64,000 bases of DNA from Serratia fonticola (GTDB lineage Bacteria > Pseudomonadota > Gammaproteobacteria > Enterobacterales > Enterobacteriaceae), in the NCBI RefSeq assembly GCF_006715025.1, contig NZ_VFMK01000001.1, positions 434,001 to 498,000 of the forward strand, given 5' to 3'. The number at the start of each line of letters is the position of its first letter. Position 1 is the stretch's first letter. Position numbers and translations under genes: made by a program. The notes under the pieces were generated by a model. The model saw only the letters and a list, made by a program, of their open reading frames with translations. It made no database searches and was not told where the DNA came from. Positions 32,206-41,995 of this stretch are shown piece by piece.

Positions 32206-33284
32206 AAAAGAGAAAAATTGTAGCTATTAATCATTTTTTGAGTTTTTACACCAAGCTTTTTGGAAATTTAAAAGATGTAAATAGCTTAGGAGCTAAGCAA
32301 GATTTCAAAAGTATTGTGATCTATTCCAGCACGGCGCTTGGCGATCTGATGTTTAATACACCAGCGATTCATGCGTTGAAGAAGCGCTATCCTGATGCCA
32401 TTTTTACTCTGGTCTCTAGCGATAAAAATCGCCATCTTGTCATGGATAGTACTTATTTTGACAAGGTGATTTATTGGGATAATAAAGTTAAGGATATTTT
32501 CAGCTTGGTTGCTCGCCTGCGGAAGATGAAGCCTGAACTTACCGTTATCCTTCACTCTTATATCCCCTATGATGTGCTCAGTGCAGTGCTATCTGGTAGC
32601 CAATATATTATTCGTGATAACTACAGTTGCGATAGCAACCTTATGAATCATTGGATGTATTGTCATCAGGGTTGTTACGATGGTCATCTGATTCAACGCA
32701 AACTGGATCTGTTGACTGTGATCGGCTGTGATAATCACGATACCCATATGCACATACCGGTACGTTTTGATACCTTGCCAACCGTGACGAATAAAACGTT
32801 GATCGGTTTCCAAATGGGGGCATCAGAAGAAGTGCGTTGCTGGCCAAGAGAGCAATTTGTTGCCTTGGCGCGTAAGCTTTTTTCCTTGGGAGATCACTAC
32901 CATATCGTATTAATTGGTAGTGCTAAGGAAAAGGAGTTGGAACGCCAATTCCTAGCGGTGTTGTCGCCGGAAGAGCAGAAGCGGGTAACAAGCTATATTG
33001 CTAAGACAACGTTGCCCCAATTGTTGGGTATTATTCAACAGATGGATGTGCTGGTTACTGGGGATACTGGGCCATTACATCTTGCTGTGGCCTTGCAAAC
33101 GCGCACGATCAGCTTGTTTTATACAGCCAACCCAAGACATACCGGGCCTTATCAGGATCCCGAGCTGCACCGTATTATTTATATCAATCCTGATGACAAT
33201 AAGGCGTTGCTAAACGCTCGTTTCCCGTTAGAGATCATTGAGGTGGATAGAGTTTATAATTTGCTGCGTGAGATTTTACCATGA
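32202..33284 (+). CDS. GT9 heptosyltransferase-like protein (second)
   Basis: A 360-residue family 9 transferase: IVIYSSTALGDLMFNTPAI, then GFQMGASEEVRCWPREQFV and LVTGDTGPLHLAVAL. The N-terminal 35 residues are an unusual basic extension before the domain. The ATG at 32202 overlaps the wabN stop; a GTG six bases upstream is less likely. Codons here are more AT-rich than in the flanking core genes, as is common in outer-core genes that vary between strains. The acceptor sugar cannot be told from sequence. Confidence 0.72.
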   Translation: MKKRKIVAINHFLSFYTKLFGNLKDVNSLGAKQDFKSIVIYSSTALGDLMFNTPAIHALKKRYPDAIFTLVSSDKNRHLVMDSTYFDKVIYWDNKVKDIFSLVARLRKMKPELTVILHSYIPYDVLSAVLSGSQYIIRDNYSCDSNLMNHWMYCHQGCYDGHLIQRKLDLLTVIGCDNHDTHMHIPVRFDTLPTVTNKTLIGFQMGASEEVRCWPREQFVALARKLFSLGDHYHIVLIGSAKEKELERQFLAVLSPEEQKRVTSYIAKTTLPQLLGIIQQMDVLVTGDTGPLHLAVALQTRTISLFYTANPRHTGPYQDPELHRIIYINPDDNKALLNARFPLEIIEVDRVYNLLREILP

Positions 33285-33294
33285 CTTTATTATT

Positions 33295-33323
33295 GCAGCC
33301 CCTGAGTGAAAACCAGGGGCTGC
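33295..33323. terminator. Hairpin between convergent genes
   Basis: GCAGCCCCTG and CAGGGGCTGC form a 10-bp stem with a 9-base loop in the 45-base gap between the rightward GT9 gene and the leftward ligase. T tracts are weak, so efficient termination is uncertain. Confidence 0.6.
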
Positions 33324-33329
33324 TGGGGT

Positions 33330-34571
33330 TTAATCTGCTCTTTTCAAGAGTGGTATGGAAAGCACCAATGAAATGATTATCACCAGCGCAGTATTGCTTT
33401 GTATTAATACTACGTCTGTAATTCCAAATACCATTACAGGGAAGATCACGAATAGCGTGCTACAGTTACTGAATGCATTCTTTTTATTGAGCGAAAAATA
33501 CAAACCAAAAATATAGAAGCACAATAAAGAGAACAGACCGAATATCCCTTGTAGTGAAAGAGTTTCCAGTATGTCATTGTGCAAATGATAGATGACATTG
33601 CGTGCAGCCTCTGGGTTAGCCCTTTCATACTGATGGATATATTCTTCTACCTTCTGGTAACGCTGATCAGTATTCTGTCCCCAGAAGTTATCGGTGACGC
33701 TATACCACCCGGATTTCCAGATAGAGAAGCGGGCACCAATCGAGGTGTTGTTATTGGTAGAATATTCTGAAATATCTGATTTTATTTGTGCAACTCTGTC
33801 CCAAGTGCAGTAAAGCACTACTGCTGCGCTAGATAAAATGATAATGGCCAGCAAGGCTTTGAGCCTTCTATTGACGCTGTTGTGATAAAACATGAAGAAC
33901 ACAAGATACAGTACTGGAGTCAGGAATATGGCTGACCGGGTTTCGGTCATCGATATCATCACCATATTAATCAGGAGGATAACAAGGAATAACAGTAATG
34001 ACAGCTTAGAGGCGCCGAAATATCTGCGGATAAGAATGATGGTGGTCATGGCGATCAGTACGACAAGGTATGATCCGGTTGTCGCTGCGTCAGCAGTCCA
34101 TTTTACCCTTGGTTCCACAGGGGTTCGGGAGAGATAACCCACCCATAGGGAGATACATAGGCCGACAAAGAGCACAACAATACTTAATCCAAGTACCTTT
34201 TTGTTGAGCAGCTCACGGCATTGATAGAAATAGAATAATACGAATGCAGACAGTATAAAGCGTTTTCCGACGGTACGATAGTTATCCCGAATATCGATAA
34301 ATTCGGTATTTTTAAACATCGTAGCCCAGATTATTTTGCTAAGGCCATATAAGATCAAGGAGATAAAAAGGAGCAGTAGTGGCCGATTTGTATAAATAAT
34401 CGCCCGATTTTTATAGACTTGTACAACGGTATAAACAACAGCGATATAGCTGACAAGATAAAATATCTTTTCTGGATACCCTTTAACAAAAAGATCGATA
34501 GAAATAGAAAAAACTAATGAAAAGAAGCAAATATTGAAAATTATTAAATTGTTACGCGACGCTTTCAACAC
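33330..34571 (-). CDS. waaL: O-antigen ligase WaaL-like membrane protein
   Basis: A 413-residue polytopic protein with about eleven membrane helices, a large periplasmic loop (about residues 250-350) and the ligase/polymerase-type NVIYHLHNDILETLSLQG motif holding the conserved His. I start it at the GTG at 34571, 8 bases past the upstream stop with GAGG 6 bases before it; an ATG at 34619 would overlap the GT8 gene. WaaL joins O-antigen from its lipid carrier to the finished core. The family is poorly conserved, so a related O-antigen polymerase remains possible, but the core locus favours ligase. Confidence 0.75.
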   Translation of the reverse strand: MLKASRNNLIIFNICFFSLVFSISIDLFVKGYPEKIFYLVSYIAVVYTVVQVYKNRAIIYTNRPLLLLFISLILYGLSKIIWATMFKNTEFIDIRDNYRTVGKRFILSAFVLFYFYQCRELLNKKVLGLSIVVLFVGLCISLWVGYLSRTPVEPRVKWTADAATTGSYLVVLIAMTTIILIRRYFGASKLSLLLFLVILLINMVMISMTETRSAIFLTPVLYLVFFMFYHNSVNRRLKALLAIIILSSAAVVLYCTWDRVAQIKSDISEYSTNNNTSIGARFSIWKSGWYSVTDNFWGQNTDQRYQKVEEYIHQYERANPEAARNVIYHLHNDILETLSLQGIFGLFSLLCFYIFGLYFSLNKKNAFSNCSTLFVIFPVMVFGITDVVLIQSNTALVIIISLVLSIPLLKRAD

Positions 34572-34579
34572 TTTTTTCC

Positions 34580-35599
34580 TCACTTGGCATAACGCAATTT
34601 GATGTACATACCATACCACCGGATACCGGAGAGATACTTTTTCTCACGAAACAGCAGTTTATACATCTTCTTGGCTTGTTGATCATTTTTGGGTTCGTCA
34701 AGGGGATGTGATGCCCAACTCGAGCGTTGATAAAGATTGGTATAAAAGCAGGTACCTGCTTGTTTGTTCCATTTCTGCCAAGGTTTGTCCGCACCAGCAT
34801 AGTGAATGAACACCGTGTCATCCGGTGGCATACGTTTGTAGTCTGCTTCTGTGTGCCCCAACATAAAGAGGGTGTTATATTTTTTTTCAATGAACTGTAC
34901 GTTGCCTTCCAAAACCACATTCAAGGCATCTTGATCCAGATATCTGAAGTCTTTGCCGCGAGTTTCCAGTAGTGAAAGGGCTTTTTCACTGATGTTATTT
35001 TGCAGCCATGCCCTCACATTAATCATAAGGACACCGGCGTTGAAATATTTCTCTTCTTTTAGGCTAACGTCTGCGGCTAGCGTACTCGTCAAATGATCTA
35101 GCTCACTAACAACAAAGGCAATGTGTTCAGAACCCTTGACCTTGCTATACAAATCGGTGAAAGGATTGGTGCAAACAATATCCGCATCCAGGTATAAGAT
35201 CGCTTCCTCTTCTTCGAGTAAGTAAGGGGCTAGGAAGCGGTAATATGTTGCCTTGGTGAACAGAGCCGTTGAAGGCAGGTTGGCAAATAAATTGTCTGAA
35301 AGTTGATGAGTATAGATGCTGTGGGGGGTCCCGGTCACCAGAGCCTGAAACTTGTTAGCCAGATCTACCGTATCTTCTGTGGTAATCAGATGAAAATGAA
35401 TCTTTGCGGTACCGGCATGTTCGATCAGTGACTGGATAGTAATACAGGCATGGCGAATGAAGTTGCCATCCACGCCGAAGGCGACATGATACTGGCTCTG
35501 CTCATCAAGTCTGTCCTTGCCCTGGTAGCAGGTTATCTTAATGGTATTTTCGTTATCTGACGCAAGTTTTAGCAATCGGTTGATTTTATTATTTTCCAT
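34580..35599 (-). CDS. Family 8 LPS glycosyltransferase
   Basis: A 339-residue WaaJ/WaaO-like family 8 transferase. It shows HVAFGVDGNFIRHACITIQSL, the LYLDADIVC DxD metal site (about residue 138) and YFNAGVLMINVRAW, then DQDALN and a HYAGADKPW segment; a basic C-terminal tail follows. Members add hexoses to the outer core with UDP-sugar donors. It overlaps the GT2 gene by 11 bases and is part of an AT-rich block. Confidence 0.8.
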   Translation of the reverse strand: MENNKINRLLKLASDNENTIKITCYQGKDRLDEQSQYHVAFGVDGNFIRHACITIQSLIEHAGTAKIHFHLITTEDTVDLANKFQALVTGTPHSIYTHQLSDNLFANLPSTALFTKATYYRFLAPYLLEEEEAILYLDADIVCTNPFTDLYSKVKGSEHIAFVVSELDHLTSTLAADVSLKEEKYFNAGVLMINVRAWLQNNISEKALSLLETRGKDFRYLDQDALNVVLEGNVQFIEKKYNTLFMLGHTEADYKRMPPDDTVFIHYAGADKPWQKWNKQAGTCFYTNLYQRSSWASHPLDEPKNDQQAKKMYKLLFREKKYLSGIRWYGMYIKLRYAK

Positions 35600-36509
35600 T
35601 TTTGACCTTCAAATATTTCTTTTTAAAACTCAGGCGAATGGCTGGATCAAACAAAAAAGAAAGTGGGCGTATGCTTTTAATTCTCAAGACAACCTTTTGG
35701 CGGTTGAGGGCGTTTTGCATACTTTTTCCATAACGTAGAAAAATAGTGATCCAATGGCAGGCAATTAAATTGGAATAACGGTTACCAAATACACGATCCA
35801 TCTCATCTGTGGCCTCGACTAGCAGATGAACCTTTTGCTCATCAATCTGGCTCGATAGGCTGTTGCCGCGCTTGAAATAGAGGTAGGGGCCGTGGGGAGA
35901 AAAGACGATGTTCTGGTTTTGACTTAGTATCGTAGGGAAGAGGTAGGCGTCTTCGTAGCACTGGAATTCAGGGAAAGGATGAGCAAGCAGTTGTTCTCGT
36001 TTGACGAACTGACCAATAAAGTGCGCCTGCATCTCCTTATGGATCAAGAACTTTTTAATTGCTTGATGTTGTGATAAATGTTGAGGTTGTAACCCGGACC
36101 AGGTGATATTTTGAACTTTATTATTATATACTTCGTTGAGTTTAGTCAGCAACAAGTCTGGTTGTGAGTTATATAGATACTGCGTGATATCACGTAAAGA
36201 GCTCGATAATAGCTGATCATCCCCGTCAACCATAGTGATGTAGTCACCGGTGCATTGTTGAACGCCGAAATTTCTGACTTTACCAATATTGCGAAAATCG
36301 ACTTGGTACACTCGCGCCAGTGAGTTACGGTGGGCAAACTGATTCAGCATTTCGACCGTACGATCAATAGAAGCATCGCTAATCAGGATAATTTCATAGC
36401 CCTCAGTCAATCCTTCAAGCGAGTTCTCCAAGCTGGCTAGCGTATTGCTCAGATAGGTATCGCAGTTATGTGCTGTAAGGATAATGCTGAGTGTATTCCT
36501 AACGGCCAT
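35589..36509 (-). CDS. Family 2 glycosyltransferase of the LPS core
   Basis: A 306-residue family 2 transferase. The ATG at 36509 overlaps the waaC stop by one base (TAATG) and has GGAGTC before it. The opening LSIILTAHNCDTYLSNTLAS, the ISDASIDRT loop and the MVDGDDQLL DxD-type site are intact, and the C-terminal tail is basic and could touch the membrane. Sugar and acceptor are not decided by sequence. Confidence 0.78.
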   Translation of the reverse strand: MAVRNTLSIILTAHNCDTYLSNTLASLENSLEGLTEGYEIILISDASIDRTVEMLNQFAHRNSLARVYQVDFRNIGKVRNFGVQQCTGDYITMVDGDDQLLSSSLRDITQYLYNSQPDLLLTKLNEVYNNKVQNITWSGLQPQHLSQHQAIKKFLIHKEMQAHFIGQFVKREQLLAHPFPEFQCYEDAYLFPTILSQNQNIVFSPHGPYLYFKRGNSLSSQIDEQKVHLLVEATDEMDRVFGNRYSNLIACHWITIFLRYGKSMQNALNRQKVVLRIKSIRPLSFLFDPAIRLSFKKKYLKVKNGK

Positions 36510-37510
36510 TATAAATGACTCCTGGGCAACGGAATAAACTGACAATATTTATTTATTAATAAATTATTATAGATCTGCTCGGCACTGATATCAGCCATAT
36601 CACTTCCTGCCTCAGGGCGGCAGGCATGCTGATTCTTCCCATACCCGCCAATGAGCCCCGGATCGGTTGGGCCGAACAGGGTGATATTCGGGCGATCCAG
36701 CGCGGCGGTCAGATGACTGAGCCCGGTATCTACCGAAACTACCGCCCTGGCGCCAGCCAGCACTTCGGCCACCTGCTGAAGGCTGAGTTTCGGCAGCACT
36801 TCAACATGCGGGAAACCTTCCGCCAATCGCAGGGCGCGCTGGTGTTCATGCTCTGCGCCCCAGGGCAGCTTGATTTTCATTCCGGTTGGGGCAACCCGTT
36901 CAATCAGGTCGCGCCAATTCTGTTCCGGCCAGTGTTTTTCATCACGGGTAGTGGCGTGCAGGAAAACCAGGTATTGTCCGGCATCCGCTGGGGGATGGCT
37001 CAGAAAGCGGGCAGCAATCGCATAATCGCCTGCGCTCTGCGGTTTTTCATAGCCCAGGCTTTTGGCAAACAGCTCACGGATACGTTCCACCGCGTGTTGC
37101 TGCTTATCAATCTCATGGCGATGGTTATAGAACCAACTGGCAAAAGGTTCGCGTACGCTTTTACAATCCAAGCCGTGTTTGGGGCCTTGGGCAATACGTG
37201 TTACCAATGCCGCACTCTTGATCAGACCCTGTGCGTCTATGACTACGTCGTAACGGCGTTCTTGTACCCGGCGTTTAAAATCGCAACGCTGCTGGCGAGC
37301 TTCACTGCCGAACCAGTGCTTACGCCAGCGGCGTATCGCCACCGGGATCACCCGATCCACTGCCGGATGCCAGGTAGGGATCTGACTAAACCCTTCCTCT
37401 ACGACCCAATCGAAGCGGATGCCGGGAATGGCCTGCATGGCATCAGTCAATGCGGGTAGCGTATGTAGCACATCCCCCATGGAAGAGGTTTTAACGATCA
37501 GAACCTGCAT
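36509..37510 (-). CDS. waaC: Heptosyltransferase I
   Basis: A 333-residue enzyme that adds heptose I to Kdo. It has MQVLIVKTSSMGDVLHTLPAL at the start, a DxH-like DAQGLIKSA region, and SVDTGLSHLTAALDRPNITLFGPTDP. Normal length, although the last residues carry sequence more AT-rich than the rest, where the variable block begins. Two bases separate it from waaF. Confidence 0.95.
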   Translation of the reverse strand: MQVLIVKTSSMGDVLHTLPALTDAMQAIPGIRFDWVVEEGFSQIPTWHPAVDRVIPVAIRRWRKHWFGSEARQQRCDFKRRVQERRYDVVIDAQGLIKSAALVTRIAQGPKHGLDCKSVREPFASWFYNHRHEIDKQQHAVERIRELFAKSLGYEKPQSAGDYAIAARFLSHPPADAGQYLVFLHATTRDEKHWPEQNWRDLIERVAPTGMKIKLPWGAEHEHQRALRLAEGFPHVEVLPKLSLQQVAEVLAGARAVVSVDTGLSHLTAALDRPNITLFGPTDPGLIGGYGKNQHACRPEAGSDMADISAEQIYNNLLINKYCQFIPLPRSHL

Positions 37511-37512
37511 GA

Positions 37513-38559
37513 TTATTCCTCGCTGGCGGCAAGTAACGGCGTCAGCGCGTCCAACACCTGCTGTGGCTGGATGTCGATCAGGCTTTGGTGATAACCCTGC
37601 TCGGCATCGCCTTTACGTACTTTATGATAGCCGCTTATCAAGCGGATCACTTTGGCCTTATCGGACAGAGGCGGTGTGAAATCCGGACTGCTTGGCCCAT
37701 ACAAGGCTATCAGCGGTTTATTCAACGCTGCTGCAACGTGCATCAAACCGGAGTCGTTACTGACTACTGCCTGGCAGGCTGCCAGCAGGATCACCGCTTG
37801 TTCAAGCTGCGTCTCCCCGGCCAGGTTGAAGCAGAAATCACGGCTGTTTTCTGCCAGGGTAGAACGTATCTGTTCACCAGCCTCGTGGTCTTTGGCCGAA
37901 CCAAACAGGGCGATTTGATAGCCGTCGTCGATCAGCATTTGTGCCAACGCGGCATAATGATAGTGCGGCCAGCGTTTGGCCGGACCAAATTCGGCCCCTG
38001 GGCAGAAGCCGATAATCGGGCGATGATCGGTGAGGTTAAACGCGGAAGTGGTTTCGGCAATCTCTTCATCGCTGACCTGCAGCTGTGGCCAAAGTATGGG
38101 GTGTGGCAGGTCTTCGGCACGCTGTATTCGCTGCTTGTCATAGGCCAGCGCTACATAGCGCTGCACCATTAGCGGAAATGCCGCTTTATCCAGCACGCGG
38201 ATGTCATTGAGCAGGCCGTAACGCATTTCTCCGCGCCAACCGGTGCGCTGTGGCACGTTAGCAAAATAGGGCACCAGGGCAGATTTGAATGAGTTGGGCA
38301 ACACATAAGCGCGGTCATAGCCACTTGCGCGCAGCGCATGGCCAAGACGACGGCGTTCGCCTAATGCCAGGGCACCATGACCCAGCGGCATGGCCAGCGC
38401 TTGGCTAACTTCGGGCATACGTGCCAGCAAGGGACGACACCAGGCGGGGGCCATCACATCAATGTCTGCCGACGGGTACTCGGCCTTCAGGGTGCGGTAG
38501 AGACTTTGCGACATCATCATATCGCCAACCCACGAAGGGCCAATGACCAGTATTTTCAT
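37513..38559 (-). CDS. waaF: Heptosyltransferase II
   Basis: A 348-residue enzyme that adds heptose II to heptose I. The diagnostic blocks are MKILVIGPSWVGDMMMSQSLYR, FCPGAEFGPAKRWPHYHYA and VSNDSGLMHVAAALNKPLIALYGPSSP. It lies 24 bases after hldD and 2 before waaC, the usual hldD-waaF-waaC operon. Confidence 0.96.
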   Translation of the reverse strand: MKILVIGPSWVGDMMMSQSLYRTLKAEYPSADIDVMAPAWCRPLLARMPEVSQALAMPLGHGALALGERRRLGHALRASGYDRAYVLPNSFKSALVPYFANVPQRTGWRGEMRYGLLNDIRVLDKAAFPLMVQRYVALAYDKQRIQRAEDLPHPILWPQLQVSDEEIAETTSAFNLTDHRPIIGFCPGAEFGPAKRWPHYHYAALAQMLIDDGYQIALFGSAKDHEAGEQIRSTLAENSRDFCFNLAGETQLEQAVILLAACQAVVSNDSGLMHVAAALNKPLIALYGPSSPDFTPPLSDKAKVIRLISGYHKVRKGDAEQGYHQSLIDIQPQQVLDALTPLLAASEE

Positions 38560-38583
38560 ACCGTTAATAAATTCCTTCAGTGC

Positions 38584-39516
38584 TTAAGCGGTACGATTCA
38601 ACCAGGCCATGTATTCTTTAACGCCTTCGGCGACGGTTTTAAATGGGGCGTCATAACCGGCAGCGCGCAACTTGGTTTGATCGGCCTGAGTATACGCCTG
38701 ATAACGGCCTTTCAGCTTTTCCGGGAATTCAATGTATTCCACTGCGCCTGACTGGTGGTATTCCACCACGGCATCGGCCACGGCCTGGAAGGTTTCTGCA
38801 CGGCCGGTACCGCAGTTGAAGATACCGGATACGCCGTTCTTCCAGAACCACAGGTTGACTGCCGCTACGTCGCCTACGTAGATAAAATCACGCTTGAAGT
38901 TTTCGCTGCCCGCGAACAGTTTTGGATTTTCGCCGCGGTTGATCTGGTTGTTCAAGTGGAACGCCACGCTGGCCATGCTGCCTTTGTGGCCTTCGCGCGG
39001 GCCATAAACGTTAAAATAGCGGAAACCACATACCTGAGAATCCGCTTCTGGCAGGATCTCGCGCACGTACTGGTCGAACAGGAATTTAGAGTAACCGTAG
39101 ACGTTCAACGGTTGTTCGTACTGGCGCTCTTCAATAAAGTTATCTGTGCGGCCACCGTACGTCGCTGCGGAAGAGGCATACAGGAACGGGATTTGGCGAT
39201 CCAGACAGAAATGCAGGATGTCTTTGGAATACTGATAGTTGTTATCCATCATGTATTTACCGTCCCACTCGGTGGTGGAAGAGCAGGCACCTTCGTGGAA
39301 GATGGCGTCGATATCACCCAGATCGTCACCGGCCATGATGCTGGCGATAAAGTCTTCTTTATCCATGTAGTCGGCAATATCAAGGTCGACCAGGTTGACG
39401 AATTTGGTGCCATCTTTCAGGTTGTCCACCACCAGGATGTCACGATATCCGTTATCATTCAGTGCCTTAACGATGTTGCTGCCAATCATGCCAGCGCCGC
39501 CAGTGACGATAATCAT
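38584..39516 (-). CDS. hldD: ADP-L-glycero-D-manno-heptose 6-epimerase
   Basis: A 310-residue short-chain dehydrogenase/epimerase that makes the ADP-heptose donor used by WaaC, WaaF and WaaQ. The NADP site TGGAGMIGSNIVKAL, the YASSAATYGG serine region and the YGYSKFLFD tyrosine-lysine motif are present. First gene of the leftward hldD-waaFC operon and divergent from kbl. Confidence 0.97.
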   Translation of the reverse strand: MIIVTGGAGMIGSNIVKALNDNGYRDILVVDNLKDGTKFVNLVDLDIADYMDKEDFIASIMAGDDLGDIDAIFHEGACSSTTEWDGKYMMDNNYQYSKDILHFCLDRQIPFLYASSAATYGGRTDNFIEERQYEQPLNVYGYSKFLFDQYVREILPEADSQVCGFRYFNVYGPREGHKGSMASVAFHLNNQINRGENPKLFAGSENFKRDFIYVGDVAAVNLWFWKNGVSGIFNCGTGRAETFQAVADAVVEYHQSGAVEYIEFPEKLKGRYQAYTQADQTKLRAAGYDAPFKTVAEGVKEYMAWLNRTA

Positions 39517-39540
39517 TGGGTTTACCCCTGTATTCTATCC

Positions 39541-39561
39541 GGTGGGGCACCATGCCCCACC
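39541..39561. promoter_or_regulatory. Hairpin in the hldD-kbl divergent region
   Basis: GGTGGGGCA and TGCCCCACC form a 9-bp stem with a 3-base loop 25 bases upstream of hldD, so it falls in the hldD leader. The 240-base divergent gap (39517-39756) otherwise holds only promoters that I could not place with confidence. Confidence 0.5.
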
Positions 39562-39756
39562 CTATATGCTGCCTATAATAGCATTTCATGCCACCGGGAA
39601 CACCGGAACGGCTCTTAATATCCCGCGCAACTGACAGATGCCGTGATTTGCCGTGATATCTGCTGCAATTTTCATATTCTCTATCGTGCATTGTCGTCAG
39701 TTTGCTAGCAAATCAGTAAAATATGCCGAAAATATCCCTATTCTGGAGATGACCGA

Positions 39757-40953
39757 ATGTCTGCGTCCTTTTACCAGCAGCTGGAACAACAGCTTGCTAC
39801 CACCCGTGCCGAAGGGCTGTTCAAAGAAGAACGTATCATCACTTCCGCGCAACAGGCGGATATTGCCGTTGCTGATGGTCGCCATGTCATCAACTTCTGC
39901 GCCAATAACTATCTGGGGCTGGCGAATCACCCGGCATTGATTGCCGCAGCGAAGGAAGGGATGGACAGCCATGGTTTTGGTATGGCGTCGGTACGTTTTA
40001 TCTGTGGTACACAAGATAGCCATAAGCAGCTGGAGCAAAAACTGGCCAGTTTCCTGGGAATGGAAGATGCCATTCTTTACTCTTCCTGTTTTGATGCCAA
40101 CGGGGGGTTGTTTGAAACCCTGCTCGGTCCGGAAGACGCTATCATTTCCGATGCGCTGAACCATGCTTCGATCATTGATGGTGTACGTTTGTGCAAAGCC
40201 AAACGTTATCGCTATGCCAACAATGATATGGCGCAACTGAGCGAACAACTCAAGCAGGCTAAAGCAGACGGCGCACGTCATATTATGATCGCCACTGACG
40301 GAGTGTTCTCCATGGATGGGGTGATTGCTAATCTGAAAGGCGTGTGCGATCTGGCGGATGAATACAACGCGCTGGTGATGGTCGATGATTCCCACGCGGT
40401 GGGTTTTGTCGGCGCGAACGGGCGTGGCACACATGAATACTGCGAAGTGATGGGGCGTGTCGATATTATTACCGGTACTCTGGGTAAGGCGTTAGGTGGC
40501 GCATCCGGTGGTTATACCGCAGGGAAGAAAGAGGTGGTGGAGTGGCTACGCCAGCGTTCACGTCCTTATCTGTTCTCCAACTCGCTGGCTCCGGCGATTG
40601 TGGCGGCATCGATCAAAGTCTTGGAATTGCTTGAACAGAGCGATGCGCTGCGCGATCGTCTGTGGGCTAACGCGCGTCTGTTCCGTGAAAAAATGACCGC
40701 CGCGGGCTTTACGCTTGCCGGTGCCGATCACGCCATCATCCCGGTGATGCTGGGTGAGGCTAAACTGGCGCAGGATTTCGCCAATGCACTGCTTAAGGAA
40801 GGCATCTACGTTACTGGTTTCTTCTATCCGGTCGTGCCGAAAGGTCAGGCACGTATCCGTACCCAGATGTCTGCCGATCACTCACCGGAGCAGATTGAAC
40901 GTGCTGTTGAGGCGTTTATCCGCATCGGTAAGACGCTTGGCGTTATTGCATAA
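39757..40953 (+). CDS. kbl: 2-amino-3-ketobutyrate CoA ligase
   Basis: A 398-residue PLP enzyme that cleaves 2-amino-3-ketobutyrate with CoA to glycine and acetyl-CoA, the second step of threonine breakdown. The PLP lysine lies in TGTLGKALGGASGG and the Asp in VDDSHAVGFVG. Upstream CTGGAGATGACCG gives the ribosome site. Nine bases before tdh, in the kbl-tdh operon. Confidence 0.97.
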   Translation: MSASFYQQLEQQLATTRAEGLFKEERIITSAQQADIAVADGRHVINFCANNYLGLANHPALIAAAKEGMDSHGFGMASVRFICGTQDSHKQLEQKLASFLGMEDAILYSSCFDANGGLFETLLGPEDAIISDALNHASIIDGVRLCKAKRYRYANNDMAQLSEQLKQAKADGARHIMIATDGVFSMDGVIANLKGVCDLADEYNALVMVDDSHAVGFVGANGRGTHEYCEVMGRVDIITGTLGKALGGASGGYTAGKKEVVEWLRQRSRPYLFSNSLAPAIVAASIKVLELLEQSDALRDRLWANARLFREKMTAAGFTLAGADHAIIPVMLGEAKLAQDFANALLKEGIYVTGFFYPVVPKGQARIRTQMSADHSPEQIERAVEAFIRIGKTLGVIA

Positions 40954-40962
40954 GGTAACCCA

Positions 40963-41988
40963 ATGAAAGCATTGTCAAAACTGAAAGCAGAAGAAGGTAT
41001 TTGGATGACCGATGTGCCCCAGCCAGAGCTGGGTCATAACGACGTCATGATTAAGATCCGCAAAACCGCCATCTGCGGCACCGATGTGCATATCTATAAT
41101 TGGGATGAATGGTCGCAAAAGACCATTCCGGTTCCGATGGTGGTTGGTCACGAGTATGTCGGCGAAGTGGTGGCGATCGGCCAGGAGGTCAAAGGCTTCA
41201 CTATCGGCGATCGCGTTTCGGGTGAAGGGCACATTACCTGCGGGCATTGCCGCAACTGCCGTGGTGGCCGTACGCATTTGTGCCGCAACACTACCGGCGT
41301 GGGGGTTAATCGCCCTGGTGCATTCGCTGAATATCTGGTGATCCCGGCGTTTAACGCTTTCAAAATTCCGGACAATATTTCAGACGAGCTGGCCTCTATC
41401 TTCGACCCGTTTGGCAACGCGGTGCATACTGCGCTCTCTTTTGATCTGGTTGGGGAAGATGTACTGGTGTCTGGTGCTGGCCCGATCGGCATCATGGCCG
41501 CGGCGGTATGTAAGCATGTGGGCGCACGCCATGTGGTGATCACTGACGTCAACGAATACCGTCTGGATCTGGCGCGTAAGATGGGCGTCACCCGCGCGGT
41601 GAACGTCAGTAAAGAGAACCTGACGGATGTGATGGCGGAACTGGGCATGACGGAAGGGTTTGACGTGGGTCTGGAAATGTCTGGTGCACCGCCGGCATTC
41701 CGCTCGTTGCTTAATGCCATGAACCACGGCGGCCGCATTGCGATGCTGGGGATCCCCCCCTCAGATATGTCTATCGACTGGAATCAGGTGATCTTCAAGG
41801 GGCTGTTTATCAAAGGGATTTATGGCCGAGAAATGTTTGAGACCTGGTATAAAATGGCGGCATTGATTCAGTCCGGTCTGGATTTGACGCCTATCATCAC
41901 CCACCGTTTCTCGATCGACGAGTTCCAGCAGGGCTTTGATGCCATGCGTTCCGGGCAGTCGGGAAAAGTGGTGCTGAGCTGGGATTGA
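40963..41988 (+). CDS. tdh: L-threonine 3-dehydrogenase
   Basis: A 341-residue zinc-dependent dehydrogenase that oxidises threonine to 2-amino-3-ketobutyrate. The catalytic-zinc Cys is in TAICGTDVHIYNW, the His-Glu pair in VGHEYVGEV, and the structural zinc cluster in CGHCRNCRGGRTHLC. The NAD site is VSGAGPIGIMAAAV. Works with kbl. Confidence 0.97.
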   Translation: MKALSKLKAEEGIWMTDVPQPELGHNDVMIKIRKTAICGTDVHIYNWDEWSQKTIPVPMVVGHEYVGEVVAIGQEVKGFTIGDRVSGEGHITCGHCRNCRGGRTHLCRNTTGVGVNRPGAFAEYLVIPAFNAFKIPDNISDELASIFDPFGNAVHTALSFDLVGEDVLVSGAGPIGIMAAAVCKHVGARHVVITDVNEYRLDLARKMGVTRAVNVSKENLTDVMAELGMTEGFDVGLEMSGAPPAFRSLLNAMNHGGRIAMLGIPPSDMSIDWNQVIFKGLFIKGIYGREMFETWYKMAALIQSGLDLTPIITHRFSIDEFQQGFDAMRSGQSGKVVLSWD

Positions 41989-41995
41989 TGTAACG

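Noticed and set aside
36626..37459. 277-aa frame antisense to waaC
   Set aside because: It mirrors a well-conserved gene and shows no recognisable domain.
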